Positions 39,649-48,976 of a DNA stretch of 64,000 bases are shown here, piece after piece. Source of the stretch: Spirochaetota bacterium (GTDB lineage Bacteria > Spirochaetota > Spirochaetia > Treponematales > UBA12059); the NCBI GenBank assembly GCA_029547205.1, contig JAKPPT010000072.1:310001-374000 (forward strand), given 5' to 3'. The first letter of the stretch is position 1. Each line of letters begins with the position of its first letter. Position numbers and translations under genes: made by a program. Below the pieces are notes generated by a model. The model was not told the DNA's origin, did not search any database, and saw only the letters and a program-made list of their open reading frames with translations.

Positions 39649-42291
39649 CTATGTACGCTCCATTTCGATTTGAGCGATAGAAAGGCATGCAATTGGCACT
39701 GAATAGGGAGAACATGATACATAGTTCAAACCTGCGTCCATACAGAACCTAATATTTACTGGATTAGCTCCATGCTCACCACATAATCCACACACGAGAG
39801 TTGGACGAATCATTTTACCACGCTTAACAGAAATTTCTATCAATTCCTTAACTGGCTGTGCGAGTTGCGAGAAAGGATTACCTTCCAGCAGATCATACAA
39901 CGAATAATCTGGCATGAAACGGTTAAAGTCATCACGGCTTATACCCAGGGTAGTTTGAGAGAGATCATTTGTACCAAAACTAAAGAATTCAGCATATTTT
40001 GCAATTTCATCAGACGTGATTGCTGCAGCTGGCAACTCAATCATTGTACCAACTTTATAATTGAGCGGTGAAGCTTTAAGCTCTTTTCTAAGTTCCTCTT
40101 CTATGTCGATAAGACCTTTGTATACTTTTCCTTCTATTTTTTTACCAAACACGATAAGTTTAAGCTCAGAAGCATTCATTATTATGGGAATCATTATTTC
40201 GGGATACACATCGATTTTTTCTTTTTGCAGCTGGTATGCTGCTTTGAATATTGCACGAACCTGCATCTGATAAATTTCAGGATAGCTCACTGCAATACGG
40301 CACCCGCGATGACCTAACATGGGGTTAATTTCTGCTAATGCATTAATGCGAGCTACGAGCTCTGCTTTACTGATTGTTTTTGAAGACTTTTTGCCCGAAC
40401 CTCCTGTTAGATGATTCAGGAAACTCATGAGCTCTGCATCATTGTGCGGAAGGAATTCATGGAGCGGAGCATCGAGCAACCGTATTGTAACTTCTTTTCC
40501 AGCCATAATTTTGAAGATGTTGTAAAAATCTTCTTTTTGCATGACTTCAAGTTTGTCGAGCGCTTTTTGCCGTGAAGCAGTATCTTCTGCAAGAATCATT
40601 TCTCGAAACACATTGATACGTTTTTCATTAAAAAACATATGTTCAGTTCGGCACAATCCAATACCATCTGCACCAAACTGGAGCGCAAGTGTTGCATCGC
40701 GCGGATTATCAGCATTAACACGAACATGGAAATTTTTCATATGTTTTTTAACAAGTGTAATAAGCTCCAACAGTCCTGATTCTGTTGGGTCTGGCTCTAT
40801 TAGTTCTGCTTTTCCAAGCCAGATCTGGCAATCACCATAGTATGGTACATTGATTGTAATATAATCACCTTCATTAATGACAAGCGAACCTATTGTAGCC
40901 TTTTTCCCGCGAATTTTCATATCGGGTTTAACGAGCGATACTTTGCCGTACTGCCTGGCTACTACTGATGCGTGTGCAGAATAACCACCTTCACAGGAAA
41001 GAACACCTGTTGCAAGTTCTATAGCTTTAACATCTTCGGCATAAGTTGCAGGCATACAGAGAATGAACCGTTTATCTTCATTTTTTTGCTGTGCATTTCG
41101 GTATGCATCAATGAGCGCTTCTGTAGAAAAAAACACTCTGCCAATTGCAGCACCAGGAGCACCAGCTATACCGCCAGATTCACCTTTTAATTTTTTAACA
41201 GAAGCAAGATTAACAACTGGGTGCAAAATTTCATTTAATTGGCCAGGTTGAAGCGAACGAATAACAAATTCATCATCAACAACTTTTCGTTTATTGAGAT
41301 CAAGCAAGAGCTGGAGATCGGCTTGAACACTCTTCGCCATCACCTGTCGCTGTTCAAGCAGCCAGAGCTTATCTTTTTCTATGGTAAAGCGAATAAGCCG
41401 AATTTCTTTCTGATGATCTTCCAGTGTTTGTGCAAGTTTTTGGAGCTGTCGCAAGTGCTGCGGATTGATTTTATTAATATCAGTTCCTTCTGCACCTACT
41501 TCATCAAAATGCTCAACAAAAAACTCTCCTTGAAGTTGTTTTTCTCCTGTTACAATGTTTCTGGTATAGAAATAACCGGAACATGACTTTTTATCATAGT
41601 TGCCATATACCATTGGCTGGACAATAAGCGCAGTTTCCGGATCATCTTGCTCATCAAGATATAAAAGATAGGAAATCCGCTTGAGCGCTATTTCAATTTG
41701 CTTCCATGCATCAGTGAAAAATCCCTTTGGGAGGATCGGCGCATATGTATCCATTAGTTTTTTGGGTTTAGTTTCAATAGTCTCATTATCAAGCATTTCT
41801 GAAAGCTCATGAATAATTTCTTTGAATTTCTGCTGCTCTTTGGTTTTTCCTTCCATTTCAGCTATTTTTTCTTCAATCTTTAAATACCCTCGCAGCATAA
41901 ATGCAATTTCATGTGCACAGAAATGTTCACCAACAAATTCCGAAAAGCCATCAACTGTATTGTAGGTTAACCCAAAATTATGCAAAGCAGGATAGTTTGA
42001 TATTGCAAGGTTCGGAGAAATTACAATTTTAAACAGCATTGGCTCTTTGCTGTCATTAAATCGCTTATCTACATATTTTTCGATTTTTTTTATAAATGGC
42101 GTTATTACTTCTATGACTGCTTCTTTTTCAAGCTTGCTTGCAATACTCGAGTCAATGATAAATCCAGGTAATATTGGAAATTGAAGTTCTGCAAATTCAT
42201 TGGTTTGTTTACCGCGCATACCCAAAAGATTTCTATCAACAGCATCTTTAATTACATCATTCTGACTAAAAAAATGAACACACTTATTCAT
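39649..42291 (-). CDS. Pyruvate phosphate dikinase-like PEP-utilising enzyme with divergent ATP-grasp half
   Basis: EGGYSAHASVVAR phosphohistidine loop, GIGLCRTEHMFF, NPMLGHRGCRIAV, SFGTNDLSQTTLG, CGEHGANP; N-terminal VRSGA-type motif absent. Confidence 0.82.
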   Translation of the reverse strand: MNKCVHFFSQNDVIKDAVDRNLLGMRGKQTNEFAELQFPILPGFIIDSSIASKLEKEAVIEVITPFIKKIEKYVDKRFNDSKEPMLFKIVISPNLAISNYPALHNFGLTYNTVDGFSEFVGEHFCAHEIAFMLRGYLKIEEKIAEMEGKTKEQQKFKEIIHELSEMLDNETIETKPKKLMDTYAPILPKGFFTDAWKQIEIALKRISYLLYLDEQDDPETALIVQPMVYGNYDKKSCSGYFYTRNIVTGEKQLQGEFFVEHFDEVGAEGTDINKINPQHLRQLQKLAQTLEDHQKEIRLIRFTIEKDKLWLLEQRQVMAKSVQADLQLLLDLNKRKVVDDEFVIRSLQPGQLNEILHPVVNLASVKKLKGESGGIAGAPGAAIGRVFFSTEALIDAYRNAQQKNEDKRFILCMPATYAEDVKAIELATGVLSCEGGYSAHASVVARQYGKVSLVKPDMKIRGKKATIGSLVINEGDYITINVPYYGDCQIWLGKAELIEPDPTESGLLELITLVKKHMKNFHVRVNADNPRDATLALQFGADGIGLCRTEHMFFNEKRINVFREMILAEDTASRQKALDKLEVMQKEDFYNIFKIMAGKEVTIRLLDAPLHEFLPHNDAELMSFLNHLTGGSGKKSSKTISKAELVARINALAEINPMLGHRGCRIAVSYPEIYQMQVRAIFKAAYQLQKEKIDVYPEIMIPIIMNASELKLIVFGKKIEGKVYKGLIDIEEELRKELKASPLNYKVGTMIELPAAAITSDEIAKYAEFFSFGTNDLSQTTLGISRDDFNRFMPDYSLYDLLEGNPFSQLAQPVKELIEISVKRGKMIRPTLVCGLCGEHGANPVNIRFCMDAGLNYVSCSPYSVPIACLSIAQIEMERT

Positions 42292-42312
42292 AACAACTCC
42301 TTATTGGCTAAC

Positions 42313-43326
42313 TTAAAACAAATTTAGAACAGAATTTACAGAACCTTTGAGAAATGCTTCAAACCCAGGGCTGGCACCCTGTGCTAAGTACCGCTGAAGT
42401 TTTGCAACATCTCGAATGTTTTCACCAGAAACAGCAAATTGAATTACACTCCCGTGTTTTACCTTGCCCCATTTGAATAACGAATTAAGGTTTGCAATCC
42501 TTTCGCCGTCATAATATACTAAAACATCAAGATCTGGGTGTGATGCTTTATAGCTCTCAATTATACGTTTCCATGCTTCAACATTTCCATTATGAAATAA
42601 CTCATTGGTCACTGGAACTGCATACATAGGTGTCATTCTTCTGTTTTTTGAAACTGTTTCCTTAACTGGAGCAGGTGCTGCAGCTTTACTCTGACTTGAT
42701 TTTTTTGCTGCTGCAGCAGGTTTGGCTTTTTGATTTGATGTCTTTTTATCTACTTTTGGTTTTGCTGCTGCTTTTGGTTTTGGTGGCTGATATTTGCAGG
42801 AACCCGTTAAAAGACCACTTTCATTTTTAGCCTGCCCTGTTTCAAACAAGCTTACTAAAGCTTTAATTGCTTTTTGCGCAGTTTCTTCAGATATTACCTT
42901 TGTAAATGTTCCGGCATACACAGTAACCATTTCAAATCGGTTCAAACGGTCTATCTGGGCTATGCTTTCAGGATTTTTCGGATTTATAATGACAATTCCA
43001 AGATCCGGATGATGATATACAGCAACAAGATCCACAGCATTCCACTTTATAGCTGATGCAGCTATTTTGGAAAGGGAATCTGTTACAGTAGAAAGGTTCT
43101 TTGCACCGCATATATACTTATACTTATTAACCAGCAACAGGTTGATTATTGATAGTGCAGCATCTGGAGTTAAGAGCTTTTCATCAATATATTCTTTGAG
43201 AATATCTGCAAGATTCTCCTGCTTTTCAAAACGTTCTACAATTGCTGTTACAGTTGTGATATGTTTTACTGCCGCATTAAAACTGGTTTTCTGAATCAAT
43301 GCTTCATGAATTCTTACTGCATTCAT
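42313..43326 (-). CDS. Protein with Ala/Lys/Pro-rich linker and predicted HPr-like C-terminal domain
   Basis: ELFHNGNVEAWKRIIESY...VLVYYDGERIANLNSLFKWGKVKHGSVIQFAVSGENIRDVAKLQRYL matches the HPr strand/helix order; 21 nt from PPDK-like gene. Confidence 0.5.
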   Translation of the reverse strand: MNAVRIHEALIQKTSFNAAVKHITTVTAIVERFEKQENLADILKEYIDEKLLTPDAALSIINLLLVNKYKYICGAKNLSTVTDSLSKIAASAIKWNAVDLVAVYHHPDLGIVIINPKNPESIAQIDRLNRFEMVTVYAGTFTKVISEETAQKAIKALVSLFETGQAKNESGLLTGSCKYQPPKPKAAAKPKVDKKTSNQKAKPAAAAKKSSQSKAAAPAPVKETVSKNRRMTPMYAVPVTNELFHNGNVEAWKRIIESYKASHPDLDVLVYYDGERIANLNSLFKWGKVKHGSVIQFAVSGENIRDVAKLQRYLAQGASPGFEAFLKGSVNSVLNLF

Positions 43327-43396
43327 AGATACCTCTTTTCTTAAAAACATTCTCTTTTAATTGTAACATAAAGCTTAAAAATGTAAATAGCATAAT

Positions 43397-43428
43397 AAAA
43401 AAAGGGTTATCCGTATGATGGATAACCC
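43397..43428 (-). terminator. Rho-independent terminator after ferredoxin
   Basis: Minus strand GGGTTATCC-ATCATAC-GGATAACCC-TTTTTTT. Confidence 0.8.
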
Positions 43429-43448
43429 GTTATAATAACAATATACAA

Positions 43449-43619
43449 TTAGCCCTGTATAATAGCTTCTGTTGGGCAAACAGCTACACATGCACCACAA
43501 TCAGTGCACTTTGCTGGATCTATCCAACGAGCACCATTTTTCTCACTGATTGCCTGTACTGGACATTCAGGTTCACATGCACCACAGTTTACGCATGCAT
43601 CAGTAACTTTATGTGCCAT
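43449..43619 (-). CDS. 2[4Fe-4S] ferredoxin
   Basis: CVNCGACEPECPVQAI and CTDCGACVAVCPTEAI; AAGGAG upstream of ATG at 43619. Confidence 0.95.
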   Translation of the reverse strand: MAHKVTDACVNCGACEPECPVQAISEKNGARWIDPAKCTDCGACVAVCPTEAIIQG

Positions 43620-43688
43620 TGTTATCTCCTTTTCCAAGTTTATTTGTTCATAGGCTAGCACATTTATATCAAATGCACAATAGGTATT

Positions 43689-44818
43689 TTAGATAATTGT
43701 ACTTACTATAAAGTCTGCTACTTCCTCTGCCCCTGGTTTCATTTGAAGTTCTAAAAGATTTTTTGTACATTGTTCAAGCTTATTCTTTGCAACAATGTCA
43801 TTTATAGTTTGTAAAAATGAAAAATATGTAGGACAATAAAATCCAATGTTGTAATCCAATACAAAATCAATAATATACCTATCGTTGTATGCTGCCCATT
43901 CGGTAAAAATCATCGGCTTTTGTAGAAAAATTGCTTCCATTGCAGTAGACGCACCAGCTTTGCTCAAAATAACATCGGCAACGCTCATAAGTTCATGCAT
44001 ATTTGTTACATATCCAAGTGAAATAAATGGAAACGATGCACGTGATGCTGCTACGTCCATTCGCTTCTTAGTCTGTTTGTTTTTACCAGCAACAGTAATT
44101 AAGTTTATTTTTTTTCTGAATTTGCTAATAACTCTATATATTGAAAAACTTTTCCTATGCCCTGAGCTCCTGCAACTGTAAGAATAGTAGGATAGTTCAT
44201 TGCAAGCCCAAGTGATGCTTTTAAAGCATCAGCCTTCTCTTGATCAATCTTCTGAAACGACTGTTTTAATGGAAACCCTTTTATAATAATTTTTGATTCA
44301 TTTATTCCATGTTCTATTAAACGTTTCTTTGAATATTCTGAAGCCACAAGCAAGGCATCAGCGTCTTCGTTAGCCCACCAGGCATATCCATCAAATGGAT
44401 CAACAACATACGCAATAATTGGACACGTTAATTGCAGTTCTTTTTTTGCTTGAACAGCTATATATAAACAAAGTGGATGTGTTGCAAAAATACAGTCAGG
44501 TTTATATTTGTCAATATACGCTATACCTTTTTCGACAAAATCTTTAAAAAAAGCATCAATGTACGCTAGGTTATTTCCAGCCAATTCAACTAAAAGATAG
44601 CCAATCCTCGCTGAAATTGGGAAGGCTAACGCTATGTCCCAGGATTTTTTTAATTGTTCATCAGTTTTATGCGCACCACTTGCATGGGCAAAATCAACTA
44701 CATCATTGATAACTCTATCGCTATATTTTTGTACCAATTGTTCCTGTACCGCTAGCGCAGGAGATTTATGCCCAAAGCCAACTTCGAGCATTACTGAAAG
44801 AACTCTTTTTTTATACAT
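43689..44818 (-). CDS. MurG/MGDG-synthase-like glycosyltransferase split by a -1 frameshift (ORFs 44105-44818 and 43689-44060 plus in-frame bridge)
   Basis: GFGHKSPAL N-terminal motif in the first ORF; SKAGASTAMEAIFLQKPMIF nucleotide-sugar motif in the second; -1 shift in the A8 run (T8 at 44108-44115) joins them exactly. Confidence 0.75.
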
Positions 44819-44837
44819 ACGTATATAGCTCCATAGT

Positions 44838-46160
44838 CTATCGCTTTAATGCAGAATCCTCCGATGTCATGGTTCCAGTTTCAAGAATTTCAAGAATTTT
44901 ATATGTTCCATATTTTCTGGCTTTAAGAAACCCCGACCAGGCAGCTTCTGCAAAACGTCCATCATTAATATACTCAAAAAGCCATTCATGCGTAAAGGCT
45001 GGATCATGCTGTTTGATAATGGCTTGCACATCTTGCAGCCAGCGAAGATTAAATTCTTCCTGTGCACCTACACAGGGTGCAGCTATTATAGGAATACCCA
45101 AGCCAACATAAAACGAAAGTTCGCTCGGTTTGGTCCAGAGTATGTCAGTTGTATGCAGACAGGTATTGAAACGAGAAAAATATTCAGCATCAGTAGCACC
45201 CCAAATTATTGATACGGCATGACAATCGGGAAGCAGCTCGGATTTTGCTCGCGCAAAATAATCAGCAACTTCTTTACGTATTCCACATGCAAGATTGAGA
45301 CGACATAAACCCTCCTGCAATTTGCGTTTTAGGCTTTTCAATATAGCTATCCCGATTTCTTTTTGTGCTCCTGCACCGCCGACCGCAAACGTAATCGTTA
45401 ACGGTCGATTAGTATCGGGCAGAGCCTGTTCCAGAAAGTGCTCAACATTCCTGCCATGAAGCGGCATAAAACGATTGCATGGGTCAAGTATTTTGAGTCG
45501 CTCTGCTAAATCATGCCGCAATATATCGAGTGATGCATCACCGAGCAGATCTAATGGAAGAGGAAAGCCTGTTAAAAATATTCTTTCATCAGGAACGCCA
45601 TACTGCCTTAATCTTCGCAATGTCATACCGCAGGGAACACAATATACTACCTTTGATTCATGAGGACGCTGTGCAACCCAGACACGGTTGATATCAGCAT
45701 CGCAAATAATGCAATAGTTGCGGGAAATTCCTGCTTCATCCAATGCAATGGTAGTTAAGAAAAAACTGGAAAGCACTGGAAGCGGTTTAGATTGTACTGT
45801 TTCAACGAGCTTTTTTCCCATTCCTTTTTTAATAAACTTAGCTACCAATTTTGTTTGAAATGTTGGAAAGGATAAGTCAATACGCGGATATGCAGGGCGA
45901 ATCGCCTGCAGCCTGTCCATGACACCAAAGAGAAAATTACCAATTACAGGGACACTTTTAACTCTTGAAAGGCTCTCATATATTTTCTTTTGTTTACTCC
46001 AGATTTTCAATTCATCAGGTGGAGCAAACGATTCAGAATTTGCAATAATAATTCCATTGTAAGCTATAGATGCAAATGGATACACTGCTCGTTTATGTCC
46101 GAGTCCCATATCAGCTGCAACAACCCAGGCTTGCAAAGTTTTATCGAACGATGATTTCAT
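44838..46160 (-). CDS. Glycosyltransferase-like protein (MurG/MGDG-synthase superfamily)
   Basis: ADMGLGHKRAVYPFA motif; TFAVGGAGAQKEIG; KPSELSFYVGLGIPIIAAPCVGAQE. Confidence 0.65.
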   Translation of the reverse strand: MKSSFDKTLQAWVVAADMGLGHKRAVYPFASIAYNGIIIANSESFAPPDELKIWSKQKKIYESLSRVKSVPVIGNFLFGVMDRLQAIRPAYPRIDLSFPTFQTKLVAKFIKKGMGKKLVETVQSKPLPVLSSFFLTTIALDEAGISRNYCIICDADINRVWVAQRPHESKVVYCVPCGMTLRRLRQYGVPDERIFLTGFPLPLDLLGDASLDILRHDLAERLKILDPCNRFMPLHGRNVEHFLEQALPDTNRPLTITFAVGGAGAQKEIGIAILKSLKRKLQEGLCRLNLACGIRKEVADYFARAKSELLPDCHAVSIIWGATDAEYFSRFNTCLHTTDILWTKPSELSFYVGLGIPIIAAPCVGAQEEFNLRWLQDVQAIIKQHDPAFTHEWLFEYINDGRFAEAAWSGFLKARKYGTYKILEILETGTMTSEDSALKR

Positions 46161-46295
46161 ATATTTGTTCCTCTATTTTTATTGTAGTAAAGCTTACATA
46201 CAATTTCAAACAGCTTTCTCACATGCTCTGTATCTATCTCATTTTTTATGATATAATGATTAAAACTATTGTTTATTACGATTGAGGAGTCTCTG

Positions 46296-48047
46296 ATGCC
46301 AGAACAACTAATTGTTAAAAATCTTCCATTTATAAAGATTTTACCTCGATGGGCACAAGAGCTTTCGTATAAATACTGTTCAAAAACTGCAAATCTGTAT
46401 ATTTTACATGGCAATATCCGTGATTTCCTTCCTCACAAAATGGATGAAGATGAATTTATCTTCGTAAAGCTTCAAAATTATATTTCCGAAGTACTTTTTG
46501 GAAATCGTGACATTATAATTTTCTGGGATCGATCAAGTGGCATTTCTTTTTGTACATCAGAAATGCATCGTGAGTATGTAAAACTTATGAAAGAAAAATA
46601 CCCTGATTCCTCAGAATCAGACTTATTTTCATCTGATCCAGCTGTTGCATTTAAGCTTTTAGAAAAGTATTTTTTATTACATATTCCACATAAAAAAAGA
46701 ATTGTTCTTATAATTGATTATGCAGAAACTGTTATTCCCAGAGATGAAATAGCGAGACTCGATGAAACGGACCGTTACTGTTTTGTAACATTAAACCGGT
46801 GGTCTCATGATCCGCTTTTTACTCAAGGTGATGTTTCGATAATTCTTTTTTCGGAAAATCTTTCCGAATTAAACTCTCGAATTGTGGGAAGTCCATCAAC
46901 AGTCAAAATAGAAATTCCAATGCCAGATGAAATGGTACGAACAAGTTTTTTTAAGTTTCTTGAAAGAAAAAATACGCTGCTCGTTGAAAAAGGTATTACA
47001 AATGAAGCACTAGGTGCAATTACAAGTGGTCTTAATCTCTTGAATTTAAATAGGCTTGCAGCAGAAAGCTTTCAAGAAAACCGGGAAATTTCAATGGAAT
47101 ACCTTAAAGCAAAAAAACGGGAAATTATTGAAAGTGAAGCAAATGGACTTCTTGAGTTTATTGATACCGATCATGATCTCTCATATATTTCCGGACACGA
47201 TTTTGTTCGCCGCCGACTAAAGAATGCAGCACGAGCATTAAAACAAGGACGTCTTGATGTCCTTCCAATGGGTTATCTCATTGCAGGCCCTGTTGGAACC
47301 GGTAAAAGTTTTATGGTTTCCGCATTTGCAGGCGAAATTGGTATACCGATGGTGCGATTCAAAAATTTTCGCTCTAAATGGCAAGGGGTAACAGAGTCAA
47401 ATCTGGAACGTGTTCTTTCCATTCTTAAAGCAATGGCCCCTGTTGCCGTTATGATTGACGAAGCAGATGCATTTTTAGGCGATCGCAATCAAGAAGGAGA
47501 TTCTGGAACATCTAACCGCATTTTTGCTCAGCTCGCATCTTTTATGGGTAATACCGAATACCGGGGAAAGATAATCTGGTTTTTGATAACCTGCCGTCCA
47601 GACCTACTTCCTATCGATATGAAGCGACAGGGAAGAGCTGAAGAACACCTTGCGCTTTTTTATCCAGAAACTGAAGAAGAAAAACTCGATTTGTTTGCTG
47701 TCCTCGTTAAAAAACTGGATCTTCAAATACGAAAATTTCCCGTACATGAAATATTAAAAAAATTTAAACATGAGTTTTCAGGAGCAGATCTGGAATCTGT
47801 TTTGATTCGTGCCAAATTTAAAGCGACAATGGATAATAGAAGTTTCGTTACAAAAGAAGATATTGAAGAAACACTCAAAGATTTTGTTCCGCCTGCTTAT
47901 CCGCATGAAATTGAGCTACAGAATCTTGTTGCAGTTCTGGAATGTACAAGTAAAGAAATGGTTCCCAAACGTTTCCAGAATCTTGACAGAACAAAACTGG
48001 TTCAGGATATTCAGGAGCTTAAGAGTCTGCTTGGAGAGCGCAGCTAA
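46296..48047 (+). CDS. AAA+ ATPase, first module apparently degenerate, second intact
   Basis: Second module GPVGTGKS, VAVMIDEADAF, SNRIFAQLASFMGN, CRPDLLP; no Walker A in first module. Confidence 0.8.
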   Translation: MPEQLIVKNLPFIKILPRWAQELSYKYCSKTANLYILHGNIRDFLPHKMDEDEFIFVKLQNYISEVLFGNRDIIIFWDRSSGISFCTSEMHREYVKLMKEKYPDSSESDLFSSDPAVAFKLLEKYFLLHIPHKKRIVLIIDYAETVIPRDEIARLDETDRYCFVTLNRWSHDPLFTQGDVSIILFSENLSELNSRIVGSPSTVKIEIPMPDEMVRTSFFKFLERKNTLLVEKGITNEALGAITSGLNLLNLNRLAAESFQENREISMEYLKAKKREIIESEANGLLEFIDTDHDLSYISGHDFVRRRLKNAARALKQGRLDVLPMGYLIAGPVGTGKSFMVSAFAGEIGIPMVRFKNFRSKWQGVTESNLERVLSILKAMAPVAVMIDEADAFLGDRNQEGDSGTSNRIFAQLASFMGNTEYRGKIIWFLITCRPDLLPIDMKRQGRAEEHLALFYPETEEEKLDLFAVLVKKLDLQIRKFPVHEILKKFKHEFSGADLESVLIRAKFKATMDNRSFVTKEDIEETLKDFVPPAYPHEIELQNLVAVLECTSKEMVPKRFQNLDRTKLVQDIQELKSLLGERS

Positions 48048-48052
48048 ACTGT

Positions 48053-48976
48053 TTATAAATCTACTAACGAATTAAGTATAAAATTCCAGAGCCGCTCACA
48101 ATCGCTCTGTGTCGTATGGTATCCTGTTCCTGATGTTTGCTGGCGAATGACAATAATGCCATAACTACCTTCTCTTTTATTTTCGATTATAAAATTCCCG
48201 CGTTTCAATCTCGCAAGCAGTTTATCGTATGTCGCTCCAGTTCCTTTTGTCATAGCAACTGCATACAAATATGGAACATCACCGTTTGGTCCCTTATTGA
48301 TTGCAATTTGAAACTGTACACCAATAAAATCATCCGGAGCATTTCTTTTTTCAAGCATAAACCGAATATCTTCTGGTATATCATTTTTTTGCTTATCTTG
48401 ATCAAAGCGAATATAAGGTGTCAAAATATAACCTATAGGCTTTTTGCTATTAAGAAGCGTTATAGCCGTAGAAAATTTTTTATCCAGTTCAGGCGGAATA
48501 AAAAAATTAGCAGTTGCAGCAAACAATGCTGGAATAAAAAACAATAACCCATCAGCAAGCACAAGTGCAAATCGAGGATTACTATCTCCTAATGAAAAGA
48601 TTATTATAAAAATTGTTAACACAATAAGAGCAATTGAACAGCCTATGGTATTTGAATATTTTTTGCCTTGCTTCCTAATTTGTTGTATCGATTTAAATAT
48701 TTTATCAACAGTATTGATTTCTACCGGACGCCAGTCTTCTAATCCCTGATCATCAGGTTTATTTGTTATTGGCTTCTGCCCTAACAGCACCCATGCGCCT
48801 ACTGTAAACGGAAGTCCTATAAAAAAATTTTGTGTTAGGAATTGAATGGCAATAGCAATACAATACAGTGCTGTAGAGAAAATAACGCGTGTATAAAATG
48901 GCAACGTAAACCAGGAAAATTTGATTTCGTTTAATTTCATGGCAGATGCGTTGCTTTTTACTGTATTGCTATTCAT
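48053..48976 (-). CDS. Membrane protein of unknown function, last gene of rSAM cluster
   Basis: At least four TM segments; ATGA overlap with rSAM gene. Confidence 0.6.
   Translation of the reverse strand: MNSNTVKSNASAMKLNEIKFSWFTLPFYTRVIFSTALYCIAIAIQFLTQNFFIGLPFTVGAWVLLGQKPITNKPDDQGLEDWRPVEINTVDKIFKSIQQIRKQGKKYSNTIGCSIALIVLTIFIIIFSLGDSNPRFALVLADGLLFFIPALFAATANFFIPPELDKKFSTAITLLNSKKPIGYILTPYIRFDQDKQKNDIPEDIRFMLEKRNAPDDFIGVQFQIAINKGPNGDVPYLYAVAMTKGTGATYDKLLARLKRGNFIIENKREGSYGIIVIRQQTSGTGYHTTQSDCERLWNFILNSLVDL

Noticed and set aside
41239-41586. 115-aa plus-strand ORF inside the PPDK-like gene
   Set aside because: Antisense shadow; no supporting signals
43689-44818. Treating the two GT ORFs as separate genes
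   Set aside because: The halves carry complementary parts of one enzyme and join exactly by a -1 slip; reported as one split gene instead
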